A DNA stretch of 64,000 bases. Origin: Bugulina stolonifera. Its lineage: Eukaryota; Bryozoa; Gymnolaemata; Cheilostomatida; Bugulidae. The stretch is from positions 11,473,700-11,537,699 of the forward strand of contig OW285191.1 in assembly GCA_935421135.1 (NCBI GenBank), given 5' to 3'. Each line of letters begins with the position of its first letter. Position 1 is the stretch's first letter. A program made the translations under genes and the position numbers. The notes beneath the pieces were generated by a model. That model worked only from the letters and a program-made list of their open reading frames with translations. It did not search any database and had not been told where the DNA came from. This document shows positions 33,680 through 46,399 of this stretch, piece after piece.

Positions 33680-35592
33680 ATGAGAACTCTTCAGATGGTA
33701 ACACCACTTCCACTACTTTCTCTCCTCTGTATTTTCTCTAGATGTCTGGTAGGTATTATCTGCAGTTTGCAAATACAATGCTATTATACATGTAAATCAG
33801 GCAATCATTTTACAATTTTTTAATTCATGGCTTCATGTTTGCATTGCTGTGTATGCAGCACTCAGTGTGCAATTTTATTTACATGTACATGCAAGTCAAC
33901 ATGGTTGCTCAAAAAAATAGTGATACCCACTTTATAAATGACTGTGATTCAACAGTTACAATTATTTTTGTAATATTTCACTAGTATTTAGTTTCAGTTT
34001 TATTAAAAATACTTGAAAACAAAAAAAAAATTAACTAGGTAAGTTAAGTATGAACCCTGTCAAGTAATTTGTTCTCGTCACAGAAATTACAGCATGTCAA
34101 GTTCTCACACAAGTTTGAGTTCCACAGACTTGTCAACCCAACATTTGTTGGACACTTCAACTCTCTGGAAGATTGTGCTGTGACGTGTGCAAAGAAAGAT
34201 GATTGTATGTCTTTCTCCTACAAGATGGGTGAACAGAGCTGTAGGATGTCAAAGGAAGGAGCTGTTTACACACAGGAAGTAGATGATGACGATGACGAAA
34301 TCGAAACACGAATCTACAATAGTAAGTAACTAACAAACATTTACTAAATAGCAAAACCATATCACTGGTGGAATTTCTTTTCCAGGCTGATGCATAGTTT
34401 TATATTTTCTTTGAATAAAGGGGAAACAAGTTCAAATAGCTCAGATGACAAACCCACAGAGTATAAAGTTATGAACAATAGGGCAGTTATGCAATTTGTA
34501 AATAATAGCCTAGCAGTGTACTAACAGATTGTAAAGCAGAATTTTATTTCATTTATTTAAATTTTAGATTCCAATGTAATGTAATAATGAACACATCAGT
34601 GAGTACATACATGTATGTTATGAGTCCAAATTCAATACCAAACAATATTTACATGTAGAAACCTACCAGCCTATGATTATTATGTACACAGCTTACGCAA
34701 TACTAACACACACCTGTCTTTAATCAAATTGAATATTAAAATTTCTCTTTGTAGAAGTATTCTCAACATGTCCTGAACCTTGGATAGAGAATCCAGTCAG
34801 AGGAACTTGTATTATGCTTGTAACTTCATCAAAGGTTAATTGGACAGTTGCCAAAAAGGAGTGTGAAGGAAAAGGTGGTCATCTGGCATACTTGGACAGC
34901 GCTGAGTCTCTTGACTGGTTCATGACGTTAAGAACCACTCTTACCGGTGAGTATGTGCATTCCATGTACATGTATGTCTAAGTACTTAGCTTACATTCTA
35001 AACATACCGCATTGTATGTTACATGTTATAAATGGTGCAAAATACCGATTAAATCCATTGCAATGAACAGAACGATGATAGTGTTTGGTAGGCAGTACTT
35101 ATTTTACTCAATAACACAGCAAATCAATAAATGTGACGAAAATCTACACGTATATGATGATCAATTTAATTGGTCCCCTGTAACCTTATATGTGTTGTTG
35201 TACTGCATTCAGAGAAAATACACGATAATGCTTCATCAGTATAGCATTAATGGTTGTTGGTATGTGGCATTCACTTCTGTATCATACTTATTTCTATTGT
35301 GAATTACTATATAGCACACCTGAATTAATCAGTATACCTGTTCTCTTTAGAGATCAACATACCTCTGTGGTTAGGAGGAAAGTCAGATGGCAAAAGTTTT
35401 AAGTGGGAAAATGGTGAAACTGCTGGGTTGGATGCTGATGACAGGTGGTGGGCAGAGAGCGAGCCTAATCAAGAGATTGGCAATTGTCTTCGATCTAGCA
35501 ACTGGAAGCGAGAATACCAGTTGAAGGGTGTCGATTGTGAATCTGGAAAGTGTGGATTTGTTTGTGAAACTAAGAAAGCTCATGATAGATAA
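33680..35592 (+). CDS. Lectin gene 4: secreted PAN/apple + C-type lectin protein
   Basis: Exons 33680-33748, 34084-34321, 34755-34946 and 35351-35592 total 741 nt, 246 residues, phases 0, 1, 1. The signal peptide begins MRTLQMVTPL. The PAN exon keeps all family cysteines and a DDDDD run. The CTLD reads CPEPWIENP, WLGGKSDG, a full EPN motif (SEPNQ) and GFVCETK. It is the only + strand copy with an intact EPN, so the best candidate for a Ca2+-dependent mannose-type lectin, though WND is not evident. AATAAA lies at 35627-35632. No transposon disrupts it; it is the most compact member. Confidence 0.88.
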
Positions 35593-35639
35593 TTTGAATT
35601 AGTTTCGGTTGTGTGAGAATCTATGTAATAAAAGCTTAG

Positions 35640-37273
35640 TGCTTGTATGAGAAGCCGAATATTTTATAGTTGTTATATAATATAGTGTTTCTGAAATGTT
35701 TTCTGTAGTCATTTCTTTCATCATTCTACTGTGTAGTCTTGCTATGCATGTTCGTACACTTGCTGCCTGAAATATTGGCAGCATTGTATAGAGCCTTAGT
35801 TAGAGTGATGAAGCACAGTGTACTGTACATGTAAGCGTTGGTGCAATTTCATACCAATAAAATTTCAAGACCATAATTATTGTTGCTATTGGACTAATGA
35901 ACTTGAAGAACTATTTTAAAGGTTCATTTGTTGAATAAAAAAACAAGTTATGAGAGAGAGTAAAAGGTGAATGAGGGATTAGGTTTGGGTAGAATTAAGC
36001 TACAGATTGTGATTCATGGCAATACAATAATTTAGGGCAAAGAATTTATCTAACGCTATGTTGCAAGTTGCAACACAATTTTCATAACACATATATACAA
36101 TAGTATTGTACATTACATTCAAATAGGTTCTATGTGACACATGTGATCATGCACATTGTACTAGTGTTTATGTTGCATTAGATAAACATAAATGCAAAAC
36201 ACAAATAATTATCTCACCATGTGACACTTGAAAATAAATTACTTCGCATTACATTGCTATATTATTGAATGAAAACTTATGAAAAATTGCAATCTTCATT
36301 AAAACTTCACATCAATGCATCAAAACCCTTTTAGTGCATGTACCACATGGAAACACACTGCGTGTCAATATGGTATCAATGCCACATGGAAACCCTAAGC
36401 CTAAGCTATTAAAAAGATCTGCCAGTGCAAGAGCAAATGATGTCATCTGCTACAAATTGATCTCAAACAAAGGCAGTCTATGTCATCTAAGTAACTAAAT
36501 GATCTTTGTTGTAAATCATATAGAAAGTTTTTTACTCAATGACTCTTCCATTAACCAAAAGTTTATAAATTCCTTCAACACTTTTGTTAACATGATACTT
36601 AGCCACATCTATTCACATGTTTTTTTTTATTTCAACCCTCAAGAAAGTGCAATTAGCAAGAAGACTTTTATTTATTTGAGAGCATACTACAATGAGAAGA
36701 AAACTTCTTCATATCTCCTTAAAACTCCCATGATAAATAGAGGTAGTGGCTAGCCTAAATTTTTTTAATTCTCCAAAATATGCAATTTGCTAGGTTAAAC
36801 AATATGAGTGCCAAAAAATAAAAAATAACTAAAATTAGCGTAAATTATTTGTGTCCTTCTCATACAAGAGAAGACAATTAAACTTAGGAAGACTACACAG
36901 CCCTAGATAGACAAGTAAATACATATTATTAGATGTAGGCCCAAATTCAGTAGGGTTTTAAACTAAAGCAATTGTATACATGTGAATAATATTTTTCTTG
37001 AATAAGTTAAACCAACTAGGTGGGATGGCCCAAGTGCATGTATAAGCCACTCAATAATTTTATTGTAATAATATAAAATTGTAGCTGATGAATAAATGAA
37101 ATTTTCATGCAAGAAATTTGTTTTTGTAAAATAATATTGTTACTAGTGGTACTATTGTTTTTACTTCAACTTGTTCGAAAATGATTTAAGTGTTAAATAT
37201 TCCAAATATTCCAAATGAATAATAGCATGACCTAATAATCAATTGGCTTCAGCATTCATCGTTATTGTTCAAA
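35640..37273. other. Intergenic spacer
   Basis: AT-rich sequence between lectin gene 4 and the lysine-rich gene. A short open frame near 36499-36753 has no recognisable domain or codon signal. I see no RNA gene or transposon ends. Confidence 0.5.
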
Positions 37274-38629
37274 ATGGCTACCAGGTAAATATTAAACTTA
37301 TCAAATACAGTATTTCTACTGATAATCTCTATTCTGTCTTTGCTTACCTTTTAGTCATGCAAAGTAACACTTGAGAGATTATATATTGTTTATTGGTATT
37401 CAGAGTATCAATAAGAAAAAAGAAAAAATACCTGAGATAATCTTTAAAATTATGCCATTTTTAGACTTGCTCGTTTCTTTGGTAAAAGTGACGGTAAAGG
37501 GAAAGACGTAGCATCTACAACGATAAAACTGAAAACAAATGGTGTGGTGGAGCCCTCGGTGAGTGGATTCAAGAAATTTGTAAAATCGATGGGTGGTAGT
37601 AAAAAAAAGGCTGAGGTAAAACCAGTTCAAAAGAAGAAGATAAACAACCAAACTCCTAAACCATCTGGTAGGAAAGAATTCTTGAACAAGGTTACCCCAC
37701 TAGTACAACAAGCGAAGGCTGTGGGACAAAAAGTAGTTAAACCACCTAAAGAAAGGCAATCATCAAATAATGTTGGTCTCAGAAGCAACAGAATTGCTCC
37801 CAATTCTTCCACAACCAAGAATGGGGCAACTAAAAAGATGGTAAAGACAAAGGTGAGCAAAGGTGACAATTCTGGTGGCAAAAGCAACAAGATTGCTCCA
37901 AAATCTTCTACAGCCAAGAATGGGGCAACTAAGAAGTTGACGAAGACTCTCAGGAGCAAAGGTGAAAATGCTGGTGACAGACAAAACAAAATTGCTTCAA
38001 AATCTTCCACAGCCAAAAATGGGGCAGCTAGAAAAATGGCGAAGCCTCTCAGTGGCAAAGGTGAAAATTCTGGTGACAGACACAACAGGATTGTTCAAAA
38101 ATCTTCCACTACCAAGAATGAGACATCTAAAATGATGACAAAGAGTTCTAAGAGCAAAGGTGAAAACTCTAGTGCCAGAACAAATAAAGATTTGTCAGAA
38201 TATGAGGAGTTTATTATGCCATCTCAAGCTTCATCAGAATATGAGCGATATGTCAAGATATCTAAAGTCCCTCGAACCGGGAAAACATCTTCTGCTAGAG
38301 ACATCAGGATGGGAATTACTGTAAGGGTAGACAGAACCCCTGACTGGAAAAGCCCGATAGAAAAATGGTTTGCGTATAGAATCATAGACTACATAGGAGA
38401 AGACTATTTTTGTCAAAATTGTGGGCACACAGTAGACTTTGAAAATGAATTCTGCCGATATTGTGAACAAATGATGAACTTGGACGATGACACCTACAAT
38501 AGCGAACAGGCAGACACATCTTCTAATGACAATGTTACTGCTTTTCAAGATTACAATGCATACGACATAACTCTAAATGACGAAGAAGTTTCATTTCCTG
38601 TCGCAAGTTATTCTGCAAACACTATATAA
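37274..38629 (+). CDS. Unrecognised lysine-rich repeat protein with C-terminal Cys4 knuckle
   Basis: Exon 1 is only 11 nt (37274-37284, coding MATR with a split Arg). The intron is 37285-37464 (GTAAAT...TTTTTAG) and exon 2 is 37465-38629; together 391 residues. Residues 1-130 are basic. Four repeats of about 33 residues (nt 37784-38180) follow, of the form N+IAPKSSTAKNGA then SKGENSGD. A Tyr/Ser-rich segment leads to WKSPIEKWFAYRIIDYIGED and then C-x2-C-x10-C-x2-C (CQNC at 320, CRYC at 334), a zinc-ribbon-like knuckle. The tail is acidic. The basic repeats suggest nucleic-acid or polyanion binding and the Cys4 motif a zinc site; the function is otherwise unknown. The short first exon is the least certain part. 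Confidence 0.75.
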
Positions 38630-38669
38630 CTGATTTTACCATAGCATATAATTACTAGTGTCCTCTGCT

Positions 38670-38952
38670 CACTCCATCACATCTAGTCTACTGTGTCACT
38701 TCTACCCCCTTGTTTCTAAACCATTAAGGAGATAGTCTTATCTCTAGTTAAACTTCTCATACTTCATCACTTTACTTGGTTTGTTTAGTGACAAAGCTGA
38801 TTTGGCCCTCAGCTCGTGTTACTAGCTGATTTGGTCCTCAGCTAGTTCCACAGTCACATAACTACCCTAATCATCATACCTCATCACTTTACTTATTTCC
38901 TACTTACATAGTTACATAATATGCATAACAGTAGAATAGATGTGATGGAGTG
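38670..38952. mobile_element. Probable MITE in the 3' flank of the lysine-rich gene
   Basis: CACTCCATCACATCTAGTCT at the left and the near-complement ending TAGATGTGATGGAGTG at the right form inverted ends of about 25 bp around 283 bp. The interior repeats AGCTGATTTGG..CTCAGCT and CATCACTTTACTT. No clear target duplication. Confidence 0.5.
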
Positions 38953-39464
38953 CCCTATTAAATACAATGATTGTACATATTATATATCTTACATAATAAA
39001 TTATTAGTATTCTATCATATTATTCTCTGATGTTCTCACCTGGCTATTCTGTGTATAATAGGTTATGTAGGTATAACTACTGTTATGGTTCCTGTTCCAA
39101 GTATAACTAGAGCTACCACAGTTTCTGATAATATTCTGAAACGCTCATTCTAAACTGATATTGTGATGCACAAGTTCAGAATAGTAGGCAGTAGGCACTA
39201 AAATCAAGTATGCAAAATAAAGCTATGTTGAACATTACATAATACAACATAGCTAAGTATTTTGATGCAGTGGTTACATTTCCTACTACATGTATGCAGT
39301 CGTCTTCAACCCATTTACCCTATAACCATAAACAAGCATCTAAGACTACATGAAAGAGAGTGAGTGAAGTATTCTCTACCATAACATGGGTGTTAAATAT
39401 TTTCCGAAGACAAGTCAATAATTACATTGTAAAACCAACGGAGAAATATCGGCAGCACAATAAC

Positions 39465-39655
39465 GCACTCTACCCTTGGCTAGCATCACGGTCACATGTC
39501 TACATACAAGTACACTCTACCCTTGGCTAGCATCACTGTCACATATCTACATACAAGTGCACTCTACCCTTGGCTGGCATCACTGTCACATATCTACATA
39601 CAAGTACACTCTACCCTTGGCTAGCGTTACAGTAGCATAGCTAAATACAGGTACA
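39465..39655. repeat. Minisatellite, four units of about 48 bp, upstream of legumain
   Basis: The unit CACTCTACCCTTGGCTAGCA followed by a TCACATATCTACATACAAG segment is repeated four times. The array ends about 175 bp before the legumain start codon, so it lies in the likely promoter. Confidence 0.85.
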
Positions 39656-39831
39656 CTTATTTTATTGCCTTTAAAGTAGATTTCACCATCCTCTTTAATT
39701 GATACCAAAGTAGCCAATCAGAAGGCAGATAATAAAATTGCATCCTTAGCTATCTATATAATCAAAAATATGGTGACATACAAGCAGTTGATGCTTCAGT
39801 TGAGCTAAAGGACTCATCATTTTTGTCTACG

Positions 39832-42800
39832 ATGGCTGTTTCGAGTCTGAAGCTAACAGCTATAATTTTGGGGCTGGCTGTACTAATAACAGCTAAGCCA
39901 TTGGAAGACGGAGGGAAAAACTGGGCACTTCTTGTGGCTGGATCAAATGGGTACTTTAACTACAGGCATCAGGTAAGTGAAAAGTTATATTTTCTCTCGA
40001 TGACTATAATGCACCTAGTCCAGCCCTACGCTTACTAATATTATAATATGTAATGAGTAAATGACGTTATGTTATTACTAGTCACAGTTTACATTACATA
40101 ACAACTACGTACATGCAATACTGTCCTCCATAATGCACAATCAATGTCATAATCATAATCACTGTCCATCGGTTCAATCTTTCTATTGACATTTTAATCA
40201 ATCACAGTTTTATAGGAAGCACCAGTTAATAATGCGGACAATGCTGCAAAATACTGTAACTATATGTACACGCACTATGTACAGTATATTACTGAAATTA
40301 TAAAAAATACTTCTTATTTTTCTCAGAAATTTTTAATCTGCCCTTTTAATATTATACACTCTTGGTAGACGCTATAACACAGCCTGCTGTCCAGCGTTCA
40401 GTTTTAATTGAGACAAAGTGAATGAGCGTTTAGAAAATTAGTTTAATCTCAAGTATATTATGATAGAGTACTAGTATATTCCAATACCAGGTGAAAACAA
40501 GATGACTGATAATAATTATAAGGAAGACAAAACTAACTGTGCTTGTATCATACCAATTACCAGTTGCTCAGTAAAAACATGCCATTAGGCCAATTGCCTG
40601 TGTGCAATACGTAGTAAACACTATACTTGCATAAGTAGTCTATTTCCAGTCCACAGTCTTAAAGTTAGATTACTTTGACAGCTTTGGAGAACTATTCTTT
40701 AAAATTTACAGGCCGACGTTTGCCATGCTTATCATGTGTTGAAGAATCATGGGTTCCCCGAAGAGAATATTATTGTGATGATGTATGATGACATTGCCAA
40801 CAACGAGGAGTAGGTAACAATATTGTATTCTTATTATGTTGAGAAGTCGTCTGCACTTCTCTACTACTCTACGAACCAATGAATATAAACTGAAACAATC
40901 AGTTCTATTATATTATATAGGCCTGTTGGATCAATGCTTCAAGGGATAGATAACTCCGCATCTTATACATGCATTGGCTTTGAAGCTACATGTACATGTA
41001 TAATATGCTGTAATTGGTGATCTAATAGCTTAAAAGGCCTACATCATGTCGTTATGTCATTTACTTCAGGAACCCCAGACCAGGAGTTATAATAAACAGA
41101 CCTGGCGGTGAGAATGTTTATGAGGGAGTAAAGATAGACTACAGAGGAGAGGTAGCGTGTGGTCAATGTTTATGTTATTGCTTTACTGATAACATTGTAA
41201 CATTGTATTTTTAATCACTAATTTTAGTTTGGGTGTTCCGAAATAACGCTACCAGCCAGTAACTGAAGGAGACAGATTTTTTATGCAAGAATCTATTATA
41301 AGTGCTAGGAATTAAATATGTTATAAAATTATCAACTGTGTTTCAGCCTTGGAGTTTTTATAAACATTCATTTAGTTTCTGTGTTTATAAATCAGCCAAT
41401 TTAGCCACAATGTTAAACTAGCATTGGTATTGTTATCTAAGTACGGTAGAAAATTAGATGTGCATCGGATCATACATGTATACATGTATAAATAGGTGTA
41501 CATGTATAAGTGCACAACATGTGCATGTACATGTACATGTGCATGTACATGTACACGTACATATACATAGACATGTACATATACATGTATATGAAATAAT
41601 CAATTCTATTTATCGTTGCGCAGCGTGTCAGATGTGTCATGTGATGACACTATTTATTGGCTAAGAATAAGAATGCTGTAGTTGATTGCCTCCTCCATAT
41701 CTGTTATTGTCAAATGAACACAACTTCTCCTCTGTTTAGAATGTAACACCAGAAGTATTCCTGGCAGTTCTCCAAGGTAAGAAGAGTTCGGTGAATGGCG
41801 TGGGAACGGGAAAAGTCATCGAAAGGTATGCTTATTTTTAGTAAATGTACCATATTATATTCATTCATTATACCACAGCCATATATGGTAATGTGTAATA
41901 ATATATTACTTTGTTAGAAATTTTCTCAGCTCTATACAATGTACGTTGCATTGCGTATTTTCAGTAGAAATATAAAATACCAGATAGGAGCTTTAGAGAT
42001 ACAGAAATTCAATATGAAACTGATTTTTCTATACTAAAACTTCAGGTTTTGAATAAGTACATTTGTAGCTCTGTCATATGCATTGTGTAAAATTATTCTG
42101 CTTGTGTACTTATCCTGGGATGTACCACTTGAAGTGCTAAGTGGTGGTATATCAGTGTGTTATTTATTATGTATATACTGTATTATGTTGTGTATAATAT
42201 TGTAAAGGCTACTTATAGATATGTGGAGTGGGGGCAGTTCTGATAATAGAACAAGATAATATTTTTATTGCATCATGTGTTCTTCTTGAACTAAATTTTA
42301 TCTCAGTGACCTTTTGAATTCCCCATGACCAAAGGCTGATAATCAAGTGAGTTATTTATACCAACTTGGCTCATCAAATAGCCTACATGTAAAGTTGTTG
42401 GAACAATACTGTTTGGTGCACTTAAACTTTGGAGGATCGCCTTGTGCTGTTCAGCTATTAATCTCCAGTTATTATTGGTGGTTTACCTTTCAACTTCCAT
42501 ACCCACATTATATACGGTCCATAGCATTTACCTCTATGATTTCTAGTGGACCCAATGACAAACTGTTTGTAAACTTTGTGGACCATGGTGGGGTGGGTCT
42601 GATTGCCTTCCCTAATGGTTTGCTAAAAGCAAGAGACTTTGTCGAGGCTCTGAAGCATATGCATAAAGCACAAAAGTATTCACAGGTAACTTAATTATCT
42701 GTATGTATTATATATTTGCAGTTCTCCATCTTATTGGAATGTTCACTGATGTATGATGTGACTCTGCAGGTAGAGCAATTTGTTGGATAAAAGCCAATTC

Positions 42801-45800
42801 ATCAAACATTGACATTTTATCATTACAAAAATATTTTTAATCTATCTATGTAAAATAATAGTATGTAGATCATATCCCGATAGCAATTATCCCATGCACC
42901 AGTAAAAGGTACAGTGAAGCTTGCTTATAATTCAACCTTGGATAATTCAAAAACTTGGCAAGTTCAAACTATTAGCCTTGGTGAACACCACATACATGCA
43001 AATGGTTTCATATAAGCAAAGTGATCTTACAATTCAAACTCAGGCCTAATTCAAACCAATTATGGCGGTCCGTTAAAATATGAATTAAGCAAGTTTCACT
43101 TTATATCAGCTCACCCTTTGGCTCATGCAAAGTATCCTATAATGTGAAAAAAATATTTTATTTATTAATTTTATTATAATCTCTATTTTACAGATGGTGA
43201 TATATATAGAGGCTTGTGAATCAGGCTCCATGTTAAATGACTTACTTCCAGATAATATCAACAGTAAGTGTAGCTATATTATTGCATAATGGGTACAATC
43301 ATGTAATTATGATGTCTATTTGGGAGTTATGTACCCTCAAAATTTATAATAGAGAGGGCATAACTCTCAAATTGACAGGCAACGCAGTTTGAATTCACTT
43401 CTTGGCTTTTACATCAGGTCTTCTATTCTAGCTTAACTTCACAAATGAGAAGACAACTATTAAAATTATTGGTCCTTTACCAAGGTGGCCTACCATGAAC
43501 TTATTGCTATTTTGAATTATGAAGCACATGTTAATACGATTATACATAGTGAATGGTGTGTGAACTGGTTGCTATATTTGGATTTAGTATACGCTACAAC
43601 AGCATCCAACCCAAGTGAATCCAGCTATGCCTGTTACTATGATAAAGAGTTGGGAACATACTTAGGAGATGTCTATAGTGTCAGCTGGATGGAGAACTCT
43701 GATAAGGCTAATCTCAACACAGAGACATTACACAGACAGTATGGTAAGGAGCTGATAGGTCTACCTTAGACCAACTGCCTAGCCTATTATGGTCCACATA
43801 TCTTTTTTTTTCTAATATCATGGTTAGTGAAAAAGATACTTTGCATGACTTTACAAAAATAATGACAGTATAAAACTTCGAGTAAAATAAACTCTGAATA
43901 GAAACATAATTTTCATAGATTAGAGTCAGTTAAATAATCCACATTACTATTACCAATACTTCATGTATATATAACTTAGAAATAACCAAGCAGAGGACAA
44001 ACACAAGCCATGTGCAGGAATATGGCCATTCCAGTATTGGCAAAGAGCCAGTTGGGGATTTCCAAGGTAATAATGACCCTGTCACCAAGACTGACTATCC
44101 AGAAATGGCTGTGAGTATTTTATAATAAACTATATTTTAAATTTTATATTAATTGAAGTAGTAGTCAAGGTGCATTGGTACAGTCATATATATTTCACTA
44201 GAATTTATGTGTACTTGTGCAAACTATTTATTAAATAGGCAACTCCAAACTAAATTCTGTGAACACTGACATTTTAATCCTTCATTTAGTTATAAGATTC
44301 CAATTGTGTTGAATTAAGAATTGTCTCCCTACTTCGTTATATTGTTTTGAGAGAAGGCAACTTCAACATAATATAATACGTGTATAATTATTACTACAAT
44401 CATGTATTATGATAACGTGATAAATTATTACAAGCAATGCTATAGAATCTATACCATTGCTATCCTATAGACACTGCATCATCACCATTACACACTAACT
44501 CGATCAGCTGTCAAGTCACATCTTTACATGGTAACATTAATTTACTTATTTTATTTTGAATTTTTCAGCTTGATTCTGTTCCATCTCCAGATGTTGATCT
44601 TCATATTCTCCAAAAGAAGATGTCAGACGCTACGACAGCAGAAGACAGAGACAAATTAAATACCCAACTCAATCAAATCTATAAGGTTTGGTTAATATAC
44701 TATTTCTAGTTATTACCAAAGATTAGCTCACCATGTTATAAAATATTGATTATCAAGCATTTGCTAATTGGTTTACGTAACAATTTGTTTACAATTTACT
44801 CTTCTCTACTTCAGTATTGTCACTAGAATTAAAACTAGGGTAGAAAAGCTGTCCAACACTGCCATAATTTTTGCATTAATATTAGCTCTGAAACAGTTAT
44901 TATAATATTTGATTGTATTTTGCTGCAGCGTCGGAGTGAGATTGGCAATGAGATGAAACACATCATATCCTCAGCAGTAAATCACGCTCACTCCCTGGTA
45001 TCTCATGTAATGTCTGTCAGAACTGAGGCTATAAACTTTGACTGCTATGAGCCTGTTGTTGAGAACTACATCAATTTATGCCGAAATATCAACCAGGTAA
45101 GTTAAACATGTAGGTAACTGGCTGGTGTAGATAACGGGCACCTGACAGTGGGTTGCATTCATAATAGGCATCTATATTCATATATATAACATCATGCATT
45201 GTATATTCATATGCATAGCATGCATGTAATTAGCTCAATACCAAGGAAACTTGTGGAAATTGTCCTCCTTGATTGCTCTATAGTCTTGAGTGTTCGTTCA
45301 TCATTGTCTTCTCCTGACTGAGCAACATCTCAAAGAGATGCAATGGCAATGCACATGCAGCAATAAAATAATTATTAATAGTATCGATTTACCACTCAGA
45401 GTTTGTCCATTTTTGTAGGAGTTATGTTCTCTGTGACAATGTCAACAATCATTAAGTTATTATATTTATAGTTCAGCAATAAAATTAATGAACTCGTTAA
45501 AGACTTAAACGTGCCTATTGTACACTGTGTATTGTATAATACCGTATAGCTCCACAAGTAACATAGTATGCCTACAGTGTCATCACAGTGGCAGTGAGGG
45601 CAAAGCAAATACGCCAAATTATTTTTCCTTTTCGATGCATCCGAACTGCACACTTTTTTGACTCCAAAATATCATCGTATGCCTATAATAAGTCTTACTT
45701 AGTGTTGTGACATGTTCCTCAATATTTATACCAAGTGTAAAATATTGTTACTACTACATTTAATGGAACTGTCTTACTAATTATACAATTTGTCCAATAT

Positions 45801-46126
45801 GTAATTATGTAAGTACTGGTATTTGATTCAAGCCTAGAAACATCTAGAAATTATCATCTCCTTATTTGGTATTGTAACAAATGCAGCTACAATTTTTTTT
45901 CATGTTATTGTTCCATCATGCAGTAGGACTCGTGTGAAATTATTTGTCTGCAGTATGTGCACATGTTGCATTATGATTATCTCCATGTTTGTGTTCTTTG
46001 TAGGAGCCGTATGCTATGAGGATGCTCTATGCCCTACAGAATGCTTGTAATGCAGAAGGAATAAAGTCGGAAACTCTAATCAGTGCAATGAGAAAAGTCT
46101 GTCATAATAAACCTAGAAGGTTTTAG
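39832..46126 (+). CDS. LGMN: Legumain (asparaginyl endopeptidase, C13 cysteine protease)
   Basis: Eleven exons: 39832-39972, 40712-40809, 41070-41151, 41740-41825, 42547-42685, 43194-43263, 43588-43743, 43980-44110, 44569-44685, 44929-45096, 46004-46126. They total 1311 nt, 436 residues, very close to vertebrate legumain. A signal peptide (residues 1-21) precedes the catalytic domain, starting at [18 protein letters not shown]. The catalytic His is in VDHGG (about 149) and the Cys in [10 protein letters not shown] (about 190). [18 protein letters not shown] is the conserved following segment. The C-terminal pro-domain (legumain stabilisation and activity modulation) fills exons 8-11. It cleaves after Asn in endosomes and lysosomes. 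No lesions are seen. Confidence 0.96.
42912..43101. mobile_element. Tc1/pogo-like MITE in a legumain intron, 190 bp
   Basis: CAGTGAAGCTTGCTTATAATTC and the near-complement at the right end (ATGAATTAAGCAAGTTTCACT) are flanked by TA at 42910-42911 and 43102-43103. It lies in intron 5 of legumain. The TA target and CAGTGAA end fit the Tc1/mariner/pogo group. Confidence 0.65.
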
Positions 46127-46399
46127 ATGTAATGTACCAACAAGGCCTACGTATCTACTAGCATAGCAGGTTACAGAGAATTAGTCTGTATGTTACTTTA
46201 ATGCTGACTCCTTTTAATTTTTGCTGCTACTACAATATACTTGGAATTATCTTTTGCGAGTGCATTGAAATGATGGAGTATCATGACCCTGTGTTATTAT
46301 GTAATAACAATGTTATAAGTTACTGCCTTGACCTCTTAAAGGGTTTACCCATTAATAACATATTCAAAATTCCAGCGCTTATGATCGGAAAGTAAGACA

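Noticed and set aside
36499..36753. 84-residue open frame
   Set aside because: No domain, no splice partner, ordinary for AT-rich spacer.
37627..38548. Three minus-strand open frames opposite the lysine-rich gene
   Set aside because: Shadows of the + strand repeats; the + strand has an in-frame splice, ATG and Cys4 motif.
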